64,000 nt of DNA from Nocardia amikacinitolerans NBRC 108937 (GTDB taxonomy: Bacteria; Actinomycetota; Actinomycetes; Mycobacteriales; Mycobacteriaceae). The stretch spans positions 110,413-174,412 of the forward strand of contig NZ_BDAU01000031.1 of assembly GCF_001612615.1 (NCBI RefSeq), read 5' to 3'. The translations under genes were made by a program, and so were the position numbers. This document shows, piece after piece, positions 16,875-25,916 of the stretch. The notes beneath the pieces are model-generated. The model searched no databases and had not been told where the DNA came from. It worked only from the letters and a program-made list of their open reading frames with translations. Within the stretch, counting starts at the first letter, position 1. Each line of letters begins with the position of its first letter.

Positions 16875-19800
16875 CTACCCACCACCGGACAGACCCAAAC
16901 TCTTCTGTGCAGACTCGTCCGGGTCCGAGAATATTCCTCCCGTTTCGCGGGCCGCCGCCCAGAGGAGGGTATAGGTTCCGCCCGCCGCGACCAGGTCGGC
17001 GTGCGTCCCGAATTCCGTGATCCGTCCCCGCTCGACGACCGCGATCCGATCGGCGCGCGCGGCCGTGCCGAGCCGGTGCGCGACGACGACCGTGGTGCGG
17101 CCACGGGCCAGCGATCTGCTCGCTACCAGCACCGACGACTCGGTTTCCGGGTCGAGCGTCGCGGTGGCCTCGTCAAGCAGCAACAGGTCTGGACGGACCA
17201 GTTCGGCACGGGCGAGGGCGATCAACTGACGTTGGCCTGCCGACAATCCGCGGCCGCGTTCGCCGACCGGTTGCCGCAGTCCGAGGGGTAGCGCGGCGAT
17301 CATGTCGGCCGCACCGACCGCTGCCGCCGCGTCGCGGATCTGTTCCGGTGTTGCGGATGGTTGTCCGAATGCAATGTTGCTGGCGACGTCGCCGGTGAAG
17401 AGGTGAGCTTCTTGGGGGACGATGCCGAGCCGGGAACGGTAGTCGGCGAGGCGGTAATCGCGGAGGTCTACACCGTCGACGACGATCGCTCCGGTGTAGA
17501 CCTCGCCCGCGCCGGACTTCGCGCGGACCGGCTCGGCGTCGCTCGGCTCGGCGTCCGCGCCGTCGGCGGGCGAGTCGGCGTCGAGAGGTGCGCGCGGTAG
17601 GTCGTAGAGCCGGGCGAGCAGCTTGACGATCGTCGACTTGCCCGCGCCCGTCGGCCCGACCAGCGCCAGCGTCGACCCGGCCGGAATGCGCAGCTCGACA
17701 TCGTCCAGTGCCGGAGTCTCGGTTCCCGGATAGCGGAAGCGCACGTGATCGAGCGCGACCTCGCCGCGCAGCCCGTCGGGGATCGCCACGGCGTCCGGCG
17801 GATCCGCGGCGATCGAGGACGGCGTGCGCAGCAGCTCGCCGATGCGGCGCAGCCCGACCCTTGCCTGCTGGTAGCCGTCGAAGACCTGGGACAACTGCAT
17901 GATCGGACCGAACAGCAGCTCGAGATACAGCACGAAGGCGACAAGCGTGCCCGCGCTGGTCGCGCCGACGGCGACCTCCCGCGCGCCGACGAAAACCACC
18001 GCGGCCAGCGCAAGGTCGGCCCAGGCGATGACGAAGGCGAAGTACAGCGCGATCGCCCGCTGCGCCCGCATCCTGGAGTTGCGGTAGCGCTCCGAGTATT
18101 CGGCGAACCGCCGCGCCGCGCGGGGTTCGTGCCGGTTGGCCTGCACCGCGCGCAGGCCCGTGACGTTCTCCTGGAAGTCGGCGTTCACCGTGGACACGCG
18201 TTCCCGCGAGACCGTATAGGCCGTCGAGGAGAAGCGCCGGAAGACCACCGTGGCCACGACCAGCGGCGGCAGGGCGAGCAGCGCGACCACCGCGAGGGAG
18301 AGATCGATGACCAGCAGCGCGACCGCGATGCCGAGCAAGGTGAGCGCGCCGATGAGGGTGGTCGCCACGCCGGTCTGCAGGAAGCTCGACAGCGCGTCCA
18401 CGTCGGTGGTCATCCTGGTCATGATCCGGCCCGACAGTTCCCGCTCGTAGTAGTCAAGGCCGAGCCGTTGTAGATGCGCGTAACTGCGCACGCGAAGGCC
18501 GTAGAGGACGCGTTCGCCGGTGCGCGCGGTGAGCACGATGGTCGCCGCGCCGACCGCGAAGCCCGCCGCGAGCAGCGCGACGCCGAGCGCAGCGGCCCGC
18601 AGGAGCGCGTCGGACTGTCCGGCGGTGACGCCCGAATCGATGGCATAGCGCACCAGCGCGGGGAAGGCCACGCCGACGAGCGCGTCCAGCGCGAGCAGGC
18701 TCACCACCGTCAGCACCAGCCACCGCACCGGGCGCATCAGTCGCGTCAGCCGGAAGCCGGGGTCGGGTTCGCGCAGCGCGCGGTCGTCGAGACCCGGTTC
18801 CTCGGTGGCGGGCGGAAGTTCCTCGATGGTCCGGCGCAGCTCGGGTGTTTCGGCCAGGTCCGCGGCCGCCGCGCCGAAGCCGCCCGCCCGGCCGGTGGCG
18901 CGCGGTGTTCGCGTCGGCTCCTCGGGTTCGATCGTCGCGGACACCGGCCGGTGGGCGGGCGCGGGCAGTCGGACGACCCGGTCGGCGTGGGCCAGCGTCG
19001 ACTCGCGGTGCGCCAGGATGATCGTGGTGCGGCCGCCGCGGTCGGGCAAGGTGTCGAAGATGGCGGCCTCGGTGACCGCGTCCACCGCGGAGGTGGCGTC
19101 GTCCAGCACCAGGATGCGCGGACGGGCCAGCAGCACCCTGGCCAGCGCGATGCGCTGCCGCTGACCGCCGGAGAGGGTGAGCCCGCGCTCGCCGACGACG
19201 GTGTCGTATCCATCGGGCAGTTCGCCGATGAAGTCGTCGGCGGCGGCCAGCTTGGCGGCCTGCCTGATCTCCGCGTCGGTGGCGTCCGGGCTGCCGAGGG
19301 CGATGTTGGCGGCGATGGTGTCGGAGAACAGGAACGGATCGTCGAACACCACGCCGACGGCGGCGCGCAGGTCGGCGGCGGCCACGTCGGCGATGTCGAC
19401 CGGTTTCCCGGCGTCGGGTCCGTTGCCGAAGAGCCGGATGCGCCCGGAGTCGGGCGCGTAGAAGCGCGGCAGCAGCAGCGAGAGCGTCGTCTTGCCCGAC
19501 CCTGCGGGTCCGATGATCGCGACCGTCTCGCCGGGGCGCACGGTGAGGTCGAGATCGCGCAGGATCGGCAGGTCCGGATCGAAACCGAAAGTGAGCGAAT
19601 CGATCTCGACACCGAGCGGGCCTTCCGGCAGCGCGGCGGGCACCGGCGGATCGGCGATCACCGGCGCGGAGTCGATGACCTGGAAGACGCGCTCGGCGGC
19701 GGCGCGGGTCAGCTGCGCGAGGATGACCACCGACGACATGGCGCGGGTCGCCGATGTCATGGTCGCCACGTAGGCGGCGAAGGCGAGGAAGGTGCCGAGC

Positions 19801-20630
19801 CCGATGGAGCCACGCAGCGCCAGCCAGCCGCCGAACGCGATCACCCCGACCAGCCCGGCCTGCGGTATCGCCGCGACCACCGGCGCGAAGCGGGAGTCCA
19901 CCCTGGCCGCACGCATGCGTTCGGCGAAGAGCCTGCGGGCGTGCCCTTCCAGCACGTCGACCATCCGGGCCTCCTGCCCGAAGCCCTTGACCACCCGCAC
20001 CCCGGTGACCGTCTCCTCGACGTGCTGGGCCAGATCGGCGGCCCGCTGCTGCGCCGACCAGGTCGCCGCGAACAGACGCGGCCGCATTCGATAGACCACG
20101 GCGGCGATGCCGGGCACGACGAGCAGCGCGACCACCGCCAGCGGCGGCGAGAGCCACAGCATCACCCCGGCCGCGAGCAGGAATTGCAACAGCGCCATAC
20201 CGGAGAGCGGCACCATCGCCAGCAGACCCTGCACCAGCTGCAAGTCCGTGATCGAGCGGGAGACCACCTGACCGGTGCGCAGCGCGTCCTGACCAGCGCC
20301 GTCCAGTCGCTGCAGCGAACCGAGCAACCGCACCCGCAGGCCGTGCTGGACGTCGAGCGAGAGACGGCCCGCGAGCAGCCGCCTGCCGAACGCGGCGGCG
20401 AACCGCCCGGCGGCGAGCAAGGCGAGCAGCGCGGCGATCACGCCGATCACCTCGGTGTCGCCGACACCGGCCGCGTCGACGGCGCGCTTGGTCAGCAGCG
20501 GCGCGGCCACCTCCACCAGCGCACCCGCCAGCACCGCCGCCGCGACGCCCGCGATGGTGCCGGGATGCGACCGGCTCTCGGCCCACAGCCGCCGTATCCA
20601 GCCCCGCCCCGTCGTGCTCTGCTCAGTCAA
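16875..20630 (-). CDS. Fused two-half ABC exporter, Rv0194-like
   Basis: 1251 residues holding TMD1-NBD1-TMD2-NBD2 in one chain. NBD1: Walker A GPAGSGKTT (374-382), LSGGQ (486-490), but the Walker B region reads ILVLDD with Asp where the catalytic Glu belongs, and the Q-loop reads VVFDDP with Asp for Gln. NBD2: Walker A GPTGAGKST, Q-loop VPQE, signature LSAGQ, Walker B LLLDEATATLD and switch AHRLGT, all intact. The protein is thus an asymmetric exporter with one degenerate ATP site. M. tuberculosis Rv0194, of similar length, exports several drugs; the substrate here is unknown. It is not in an obvious operon. Confidence 0.9.
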   Translation of the reverse strand: MTEQSTTGRGWIRRLWAESRSHPGTIAGVAAAVLAGALVEVAAPLLTKRAVDAAGVGDTEVIGVIAALLALLAAGRFAAAFGRRLLAGRLSLDVQHGLRVRLLGSLQRLDGAGQDALRTGQVVSRSITDLQLVQGLLAMVPLSGMALLQFLLAAGVMLWLSPPLAVVALLVVPGIAAVVYRMRPRLFAATWSAQQRAADLAQHVEETVTGVRVVKGFGQEARMVDVLEGHARRLFAERMRAARVDSRFAPVVAAIPQAGLVGVIAFGGWLALRGSIGLGTFLAFAAYVATMTSATRAMSSVVILAQLTRAAAERVFQVIDSAPVIADPPVPAALPEGPLGVEIDSLTFGFDPDLPILRDLDLTVRPGETVAIIGPAGSGKTTLSLLLPRFYAPDSGRIRLFGNGPDAGKPVDIADVAAADLRAAVGVVFDDPFLFSDTIAANIALGSPDATDAEIRQAAKLAAADDFIGELPDGYDTVVGERGLTLSGGQRQRIALARVLLARPRILVLDDATSAVDAVTEAAIFDTLPDRGGRTTIILAHRESTLAHADRVVRLPAPAHRPVSATIEPEEPTRTPRATGRAGGFGAAAADLAETPELRRTIEELPPATEEPGLDDRALREPDPGFRLTRLMRPVRWLVLTVVSLLALDALVGVAFPALVRYAIDSGVTAGQSDALLRAAALGVALLAAGFAVGAATIVLTARTGERVLYGLRVRSYAHLQRLGLDYYERELSGRIMTRMTTDVDALSSFLQTGVATTLIGALTLLGIAVALLVIDLSLAVVALLALPPLVVATVVFRRFSSTAYTVSRERVSTVNADFQENVTGLRAVQANRHEPRAARRFAEYSERYRNSRMRAQRAIALYFAFVIAWADLALAAVVFVGAREVAVGATSAGTLVAFVLYLELLFGPIMQLSQVFDGYQQARVGLRRIGELLRTPSSIAADPPDAVAIPDGLRGEVALDHVRFRYPGTETPALDDVELRIPAGSTLALVGPTGAGKSTIVKLLARLYDLPRAPLDADSPADGADAEPSDAEPVRAKSGAGEVYTGAIVVDGVDLRDYRLADYRSRLGIVPQEAHLFTGDVASNIAFGQPSATPEQIRDAAAAVGAADMIAALPLGLRQPVGERGRGLSAGQRQLIALARAELVRPDLLLLDEATATLDPETESSVLVASRSLARGRTTVVVAHRLGTAARADRIAVVERGRITEFGTHADLVAAGGTYTLLWAAARETGGIFSDPDESAQKSLGLSGGG

Positions 20631-20686
20631 TTGCGCTGTTCACCGTCCGTTCCTCATCTCCCCGAAATTCTGCGCGCGGCCCCGGA

Positions 20687-20828
20687 GGTGCGCATTGGCG
20701 CTGCCGAACACAGTCCGCTCTATGCCGCGCGTGGCCGCAGCGCAGGCGAAGGTACGCCTTGTTGGCGCTGCTGGACGCAGTCCATCCATAGCCCGCGCAT
20801 GGCCCGGAGCGAATGCGGAGGTACGCCC
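20687..20828. repeat. Degenerate tandem repeat, unit about 64-69 bp
   Basis: The phrase GGT(A/G)CGC at 20687, 20751 and 20820 opens two similar units containing TTGGCGCTGC, CGCAGTCC or ACAGTCC, a C-G-C-G-rich middle and GAGCGAA or CAGGCGAA. By eye the two full units agree at roughly three quarters of positions. They lie between the ABC exporter start and the coiled-coil gene. Function unknown. Confidence 0.45.
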
Positions 20829-20922
20829 TCGACGGTAATGACGCGCGGCGACACACCGCTTGTTCCCGGAGTCTGCCGATCGGCCTTGGCGTGTCCTCGC
20901 GCGCGGATCTAATCTCGCCGCC

Positions 20923-21411
20923 ATGACAACGCAGGGGGATTTCTCACGACGCTTTCACCAGCTCCGGCACGACGTCGACGATGTCTACGAACAGGTCGGC
21001 GAACTGCAACGCCAGGTGCACCACGGATTCCGCAAGGTCGACAAGCGATTCGGCAAGATCGAGACCCGGCTCGACGGGATCGATACGCGGCTGGATGGAA
21101 TGGATTCGCGGTTCGACGGAATGGATTCGCGGTTCGACGGAATGGATTCGCGGTTCGACGGGATCGATGCGCGGCTGGACGGAATGGATTCCCGGTTCGA
21201 CGGGATCGATGCGCGGCTGGACGGAATGGATTCGCGGTTCGACGGGATGGATTCGCGACTGCACCAGATCGAGCACGGCGTCGGGGAGATTCTCCGGATG
21301 CTGCGCGGCGGGCGCGGTGTCGCGCCCTCGGGTGACGGCCGGGTCTCACATATCCCGGCTGCGCAGCTGCCACCAGCCCGCGCCGGCGATGCCGATCGTC
21401 CACAGCAGTAG
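20923..21411 (+). CDS. Small coiled-coil protein built of heptad repeats
   Basis: 162 residues from ATG at 20923. After a helical start (residues 5-45), about ten copies of a seven-residue unit follow (RLDGIDT, RLDGMDS, RFDGMDS, RFDGIDA), encoded by near-identical 21-bp repeats at about 21063-21265. The hydrophobic positions fall every 3-4 residues, so the region should be one long coiled coil. Similar RLDGxxx arrays occur in many bacteria, often in uncharacterised or phage-tail-like proteins; none has an assured role. The last 66 bp overlap, antisense, the end of the permease gene at 21346. The copy number is likely to vary between strains. Confidence 0.7.
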   Translation: MTTQGDFSRRFHQLRHDVDDVYEQVGELQRQVHHGFRKVDKRFGKIETRLDGIDTRLDGMDSRFDGMDSRFDGMDSRFDGIDARLDGMDSRFDGIDARLDGMDSRFDGMDSRLHQIEHGVGEILRMLRGGRGVAPSGDGRVSHIPAAQLPPARAGDADRPQQ

Positions 21412-22125
21412 GACGACGAAGGCGGCCGGGGTCGGGGCCAGGATGTCGCTGTCGGGGAAGGAGCCGACCGCCACGGTGGCGACGGTCGCCGACCCCGGCA
21501 GCAGGGTGACCACGCCACCGAGCCCGATCCCGTTGGCCACCAACCAGATCAGCGGTTCGACGACGAGCAGCCAGCCGAGGATCAGCGCGACCGCGCCGGT
21601 GGATTGGCGCAGCAGCAGCCCGAGTCCGGCGCCGAGCAGCGACCAGCAGACCGCGGCGAGCAGACCGGTGCCCAAGACCGCGAGCAATCGGGTGCCGAAT
21701 TCGAACTTGCCCCGGCCGAACGCCACCAGGCAGGCGAACGCGCAGACCTCGACCAGCACCGTGACCGCCAGTGTGGACGCGCCGGTGACCAGCAGCTTGG
21801 CCGCCGCGAGCCGATCGCGGTCCGCGGTGAACAGCGAGGTCACCGGCATGCTCCGATAGCGGAACTCGCCGCCCGCCCCCGCGGCGCCGAACACGGCGGC
21901 GGCCAGGATCGTCGCGGCCAACGCGAGATACAGCCCGATGGTCGCGGCCCCGGTGGCGAGCGCGGATTTCGGGTCCGCGGGCCCGGCCATCAGCGCGGTC
22001 ACCGTCGCGGCGACCAGCGCGACGGCGGGCAGCGTCACCCCGAGCGCCAGGCACCAGCGCAGCGTGTAGACCTTGCGGACCTCGGAGTTGACCGGCGGCA
22101 CCAGGTCCGGTGGCAGAGTGATCAT
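21346..22125 (-). CDS. ABC-2 type transporter permease
   Basis: 259 residues with six likely helices (about 22-46, 56-79, 104-131, 142-166, 172-200, 227-250) and the ABC-2 layout, including the FRYRSMPVTSLFTADRDRLAAAKL amphipathic section after helix 2. No catalytic motif. The start overlaps the stop of the ATPase gene by four bases, so both subunits are made together. Substrate unknown. Confidence 0.8.
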   Translation of the reverse strand: MITLPPDLVPPVNSEVRKVYTLRWCLALGVTLPAVALVAATVTALMAGPADPKSALATGAATIGLYLALAATILAAAVFGAAGAGGEFRYRSMPVTSLFTADRDRLAAAKLLVTGASTLAVTVLVEVCAFACLVAFGRGKFEFGTRLLAVLGTGLLAAVCWSLLGAGLGLLLRQSTGAVALILGWLLVVEPLIWLVANGIGLGGVVTLLPGSATVATVAVGSFPDSDILAPTPAAFVVLLLWTIGIAGAGWWQLRSRDM

Positions 22126-23072
22126 CGCGGAATCCCGTAGGGCGTCGGCTGCGGATGGGGTGCGTGCGCCGCGGGCGGCGGGAACATCGGCGCCGCGGTC
22201 TTGCTCGGTTTCGTCAGAGAGGCGAGGACCCGGTCGGGGTGGATCGGATCGGGTGTGACGTTGTCCAGCCGCACACCGGCGGCCTTGGCCGCGTCGGCGA
22301 TCTCGGCCTCGCTCGCCTCGGCCACCGCGAGCCGCCCGTCCGGGCGGATGACCGCGTCGGTGTAGCCGCGCGCGGCGAGCATCGTGGCCAGCGCCACCGG
22401 GGTGGACGCGGCGACCACCAGCCGGTCGGGGTGGTTGCGGCGCAGTTTCGCGGGCGTGCCCTGGTAGACCACCGAACCCTCGCTCACCACGATCAGCTGA
22501 TCGGCCATCGCCACCACGGAGGCGAGGCTCGCGCTGGACAGCAGCACCGTGCCGCCGCGGCGGGTGTGCCTGCGCAGGAAGTCGTGCAGCCAGCCGCGTT
22601 CGGCGGGATCGAGTCCCTCGGTGGGCTCGTCCAGGATCAGCACCGCCGGATCGGTGAGCAACGCGGTGGCCAGCGCCAGCCTGGTCTGCTGACCGATCGA
22701 GAGCGCGCCCGCCTTGACGCGCGCCGCCTCCTTCATAGCGACCGCCTCGAGCACCGCGTCGACCCGCGCGTCCGGAACTCCGGCCGCGGCCGCGTACACC
22801 AGCAGGTGGTCGCGGGCGGCGCGCCGCGGATGCAGTCCGCGCGGCGCGAGCATCCCGCCCACCGGCGACGCGGTGATCTCCGCGCTACCCGAGGACGGTT
22901 CGAGCAGACCGAGCAGGATCCGCAGAATGGTGGTCTTGCCCGAGCCCGCCGGACCGACCAGCGCCGCGGTGCTCCCTGCGGAAACGCTGAAGCCGACGTT
23001 CTCGACGGCCGAACCGAGCTCGTACCGCTTGCTCAGGCCGCGAACGACCAAAGACGTTGTGGCTTGGGTCAT
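22122..23072 (-). CDS. ABC transporter ATP-binding protein
   Basis: 316 residues. Walker A GPAGSGKTT near 40-48, signature LSIGQQ near 123, Walker B LILDEPTEGLD near 145, then a C-terminal extension ending in a Pro/His-rich tail. The signature motif has Ile where Gly is usual but is otherwise normal. It energises the permease encoded at 21346. Four-base overlaps join it to the genes on both sides, so 23809-21346 is a tight three-gene operon. Confidence 0.88.
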   Translation of the reverse strand: MTQATTSLVVRGLSKRYELGSAVENVGFSVSAGSTAALVGPAGSGKTTILRILLGLLEPSSGSAEITASPVGGMLAPRGLHPRRAARDHLLVYAAAAGVPDARVDAVLEAVAMKEAARVKAGALSIGQQTRLALATALLTDPAVLILDEPTEGLDPAERGWLHDFLRRHTRRGGTVLLSSASLASVVAMADQLIVVSEGSVVYQGTPAKLRRNHPDRLVVAASTPVALATMLAARGYTDAVIRPDGRLAVAEASEAEIADAAKAAGVRLDNVTPDPIHPDRVLASLTKPSKTAAPMFPPPAAHAPHPQPTPYGIPR

Positions 23073-23809
23073 TTCGGGTCGGCGGGGAAGCGCGGCGGGG
23101 TGGCGTCGAGCGCGGGCAGCGGATCGGCCTCGACGACGAGCTGCCGGTTGATCGGCCAGAAGGCCGGCGCGGGCCCGAAGGCCTTCTGCGCGTTGTGCAC
23201 CGTGGTCTTGCCGAGGGCCCTGTTGCCGACGCCGCCGATCACCGCGCCGATGCCCATCGGGATCACCTTGCCCGCCATCAGGGCCATCCGCTTGGTGAGG
23301 AACCGCACGATGAACCGCTTCATCAGCGTGTCGTTCATGCCGGACAGGCCGGGCACGCGGTTGGCGAGCAGGGTGCCCCAGTTCTTGGCCGACCGCCCGA
23401 CCGAGCGCTCCACGATCTCCATGCCGGAATCGCCGAGCACCACGGCCAGCACCAGTGCCCTGCGCTGCTCTTTGGCCTCCGGCGCGACGCCGTGCACCGC
23501 GGCGATCGCCAGCGTGTACAGCGCCGAGGCCTCCAGGAAGAACGCCGTCTCCGCGGTGATGGTGGCCAGCGAGGCGACCGTGCCGACGCCTGGCATGGCC
23601 GCGGTCGCGCCCGCCGCGGTGCCGCTGCTGGTCACCGCGAGCAGGTACTGGCGCTCGATCCTGGCGAGGATCTGCGCCGGGGTCTCGTCGGGGTGCGCGC
23701 GCCTGATCCGATCGATGTACTTCTCGACCGCGGGCGCCTGCAGCTTCGACCCGTTCTCGAGCAAGGCGACCACGGTCTTCTCGAACCCGCTGTGCCGCAT
23801 CGGCAACAC
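23069..23809 (-). CDS. Conserved hydrophobic protein, possibly EcsC-like
   Basis: 246 residues. The first 60 are polar and helical. A Gly/Ala-rich stretch (about 65-105, with GVGTVASLATITAETAFFLEA) and a second one (about 190-215, GKVIPMGIGAVIGGVGNRALG) could insert in or lie on the membrane. The pattern of a Gly-rich patch, acidic helix, then VAPEAKEQRRALVLAVVLGD recalls the EcsC family. In Bacillus, ecsC follows the ABC genes ecsA and ecsB, and here the gene is translationally coupled to an ABC pair. The family call is tentative; no function should be assumed. Confidence 0.5.
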   Translation of the reverse strand: MLPMRHSGFEKTVVALLENGSKLQAPAVEKYIDRIRRAHPDETPAQILARIERQYLLAVTSSGTAAGATAAMPGVGTVASLATITAETAFFLEASALYTLAIAAVHGVAPEAKEQRRALVLAVVLGDSGMEIVERSVGRSAKNWGTLLANRVPGLSGMNDTLMKRFIVRFLTKRMALMAGKVIPMGIGAVIGGVGNRALGKTTVHNAQKAFGPAPAFWPINRQLVVEADPLPALDATPPRFPADPK

Positions 23810-23980
23810 CCCTTAAGTCTCAGCCTTCGCTGCCAGAACTCTATGGCACCGAACCATCGTCGGCCCAACACGACAACGAACCGGCTCGTGTTCCGGGTTC
23901 CCGTGGCGCGCCACCCGAAACGACGGCCTCGGCGTCCGCCCTCGCTCCGGCCACGTGCGGGTTCCGGGACGGGCTCCGGC

Positions 23981-25006
23981 CTAGGCCGGGCCGCGCAGGG
24001 CGGGCACCCGCTCCGACAGCGGCGGCGGTGGCGGCGGGGTGCCCTCGCCGAACGGCCTGCCGCCCAGCTCGTCGCGGCCGTGCGGGGTCAGCCAATTGAT
24101 CGGGTCGGGCCCCTTCGGGACCACCTTCGTCGGGTTGATGTCGGTGTGCACCACGTAGTAGTGCGTCTTGATCTGGGCGAAGTCGATGGTGTCGCCGAAA
24201 CCGGGGGTTTGGTACAGGTCGCGGGCATAGGCCCACAGCACCGGCATCTCGCTCAGCTTCTGCCTGTTGCACTTGAAGTGTCCGTGGTAGACGGCGTCGA
24301 AGCGGACCAGCGTGGTGAACAGCCGCACGTCCGCCTCGGTGATGGTGTCGCCGACCAGGAAGCGTTGTTCGGCAAGGCGATCCGAGAGCCAGTCCAGCCG
24401 CGCGAAGAGCCGGTCGTAGGCCGCCTCGTAGGCGTCCTGGGCGCCTGCGAAGCCGCAGCGGTAGACGCCGTTGTTCACGTCGCGGAAGACGACGTCGTTG
24501 ACCTCGTCGATCTCGGCGCGCAGCGACTCGGGGTACAGCTGGGGCGCGCCTTCCCGGTGGAACTTGGTCCATTCGGTGGAGAAGTCCAGCGTGATCCTGG
24601 CGTAGTCGTTGGTGACCACCTGACCGGTCGGAATGTCGACCAGCGCCGGGACGGTGATGCCGCGCGGGTAGTCGGGGAACCGGGCCAGGTACGCGTCGCG
24701 CAGCCGCGGGATACCGAGCACCGGGTCCACGCCGCCGGGATCGAGATCGAAGGTCCAACTCAGCTTGTCGTGAGTGGGACCGCACAGGCCGAGCGAAAGC
24801 ACGTCCTCCAGGCCGAGCAGCCTGCGCACGATGAGCGTGCGATTGGCCCACGGGCACGCGCGCGCCGCGACCAGCCGATACCGGCCCGGCTCCACCGGAT
24901 AACCGTCGCGTCCGTCGGCCGTGACGCGGGTGGTGATGTAGTTGGTGTCCCGCTTGAACTCACCAGGCTCGACGTACGAACCGCTTTCCGATGCCGCCTT
25001 GGTCAC
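23981..25006 (-). CDS. Xi-class glutathione-S-transferase-like reductase (YqjG/ECM4 family)
   Basis: 341 residues. ACPWANR places the catalytic cysteine at Cys51 in the CPWA motif of xi-class GSTs (glutathionyl-hydroquinone reductases). The thioredoxin-like part spans about 40-150 and the all-helical GST domain 160-310 (DTITEADVRLFTTLVRFDAVY is the N-capping segment). A Pro-rich tail ends the protein. Actinobacteria use mycothiol instead of glutathione, so the physiological thiol is probably mycothiol; that is inference. Divergent from the enoyl-CoA hydratase unit. Confidence 0.85.
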   Translation of the reverse strand: MTKAASESGSYVEPGEFKRDTNYITTRVTADGRDGYPVEPGRYRLVAARACPWANRTLIVRRLLGLEDVLSLGLCGPTHDKLSWTFDLDPGGVDPVLGIPRLRDAYLARFPDYPRGITVPALVDIPTGQVVTNDYARITLDFSTEWTKFHREGAPQLYPESLRAEIDEVNDVVFRDVNNGVYRCGFAGAQDAYEAAYDRLFARLDWLSDRLAEQRFLVGDTITEADVRLFTTLVRFDAVYHGHFKCNRQKLSEMPVLWAYARDLYQTPGFGDTIDFAQIKTHYYVVHTDINPTKVVPKGPDPINWLTPHGRDELGGRPFGEGTPPPPPPLSERVPALRGPA

Positions 25007-25044
25007 CTGCTCAGTCTGGCAGATTCAGGACTTAGGCTGACCCA

Positions 25045-25125
25045 ATGAGCGAACGAAGTGAGCGAATCATGTTTCAGCGTGCATCGCGCATGCCGGAGCC
25101 GAGCGCTAGCGAGGCGCAGGCATGA
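25045..25125 (+). CDS. Leaderless 26-codon ORF coupled to the enoyl-CoA hydratase
   Basis: ATG at 25045 encodes 26 residues (MSERSERIMF... ending SASEAQA) and its stop overlaps the hydratase start as ATGA at 25122-25125. TAGGCT at 25033-25038 fits the TANNNT -10 motif with the ATG seven bases beyond, so the transcript could begin exactly at this ATG, as in leaderless actinobacterial mRNAs. The peptide is encoded by a short repeat-like phrase (GAGCGAACGAAGTGAGCGAA and GAGCGCTAGCGAGGCGC). It may act only to bring ribosomes to the next gene. Confidence 0.45.
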   Translation: MSERSERIMFQRASRMPEPSASEAQA

Positions 25126-25916
25126 GTGATACGAAGCCCACTCGGCTGGAACGGGAAAGCACCGACGGCGGCGCGGAGGTCGCCGTCCTGACGCTGGCCC
25201 ATCCGCCGCTGAACCTCTTCGACCAGGCGATGTTCGACGCGCTGGTGCAGGACATCGCCGACCTGAGCGCGAATCCGCCGCGCGCGCTGTTGCTGCGCGC
25301 GGAGGGCAAGGTGGTCTCCGGCGGCGTCGACGTGCACGTCTTCGAGGGTCTGACCACCGAGCAGGGCGCCGAGCTGTGGCGCTCGCTGTTCGCGCGGATC
25401 ATCCATCCGCTGGAAGCGTTGCCTTGTCCTGTGCTGTTCGCCGCGCACGGCCTCACCCTGACCGCCGCCTTCGAGATCGCGCTGGCCTGCGACATCATCC
25501 TGGCCGCGCCGAAGGCGAAGTTCGGCCTGGTGGAGACGGTGGTCGGGCTGACACCCTCGATGGGCGGCCCGCAGCGGCTCGCCGAGCGCGCCGGGTCGGG
25601 TCGGGCGCGGGAATTCGTGATGACCGGCGATCTCTACGACGCGGCGACCATGGCCGAGTGGGGCGTGGTCAACGGCGTGCACGAGGACGTGGACGGTGCG
25701 GCGCGGGAGCTCGCGCACCGGCTGGCGCAGGGCCCGACCAAGGCGCACGCGGCGACCAAGCGGATCGTCGAGGCCTGGCGCTCCGGCGGTGTGGCGCACG
25801 CCGATTCGGTGACCCCCGAGGTGTCCGGCGAACTCTTCGCCACCGACGATCTGCGCGGCGCGGTGCGTAGCTTCCTCGAGGTCGGACCGGGCAAGGCGAC
25901 GTACACCGGCCGGTGA
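25122..25916 (+). CDS. Enoyl-CoA hydratase/isomerase family protein
   Basis: 264 residues, crotonase fold. LRAEGKVVSGGVDVHVFEG covers the first oxyanion-hole loop and HGLTLTAAFEIALACDIILAAPKAKFGLVE the second. The two usual catalytic glutamates fall in the segment GLVETVVGLTPSMGGPQRLAE, where one Glu is kept and the other is not obvious, so hydratase activity is not assured. It hydrates or isomerises enoyl-CoA or handles a related CoA ester. Initiation is probably coupled to the small ORF before it, since there is no good ribosome binding site of its own. Confidence 0.85.
   Translation: MSDTKPTRLERESTDGGAEVAVLTLAHPPLNLFDQAMFDALVQDIADLSANPPRALLLRAEGKVVSGGVDVHVFEGLTTEQGAELWRSLFARIIHPLEALPCPVLFAAHGLTLTAAFEIALACDIILAAPKAKFGLVETVVGLTPSMGGPQRLAERAGSGRAREFVMTGDLYDAATMAEWGVVNGVHEDVDGAARELAHRLAQGPTKAHAATKRIVEAWRSGGVAHADSVTPEVSGELFATDDLRGAVRSFLEVGPGKATYTGR

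Noticed and set aside
18474..20912. 812-residue plus-strand ORF opposite the ABC exporter
   Set aside because: His/Arg/Gly-rich translation with no domain; it mirrors the GC-rich codons of the clearly real minus-strand gene.
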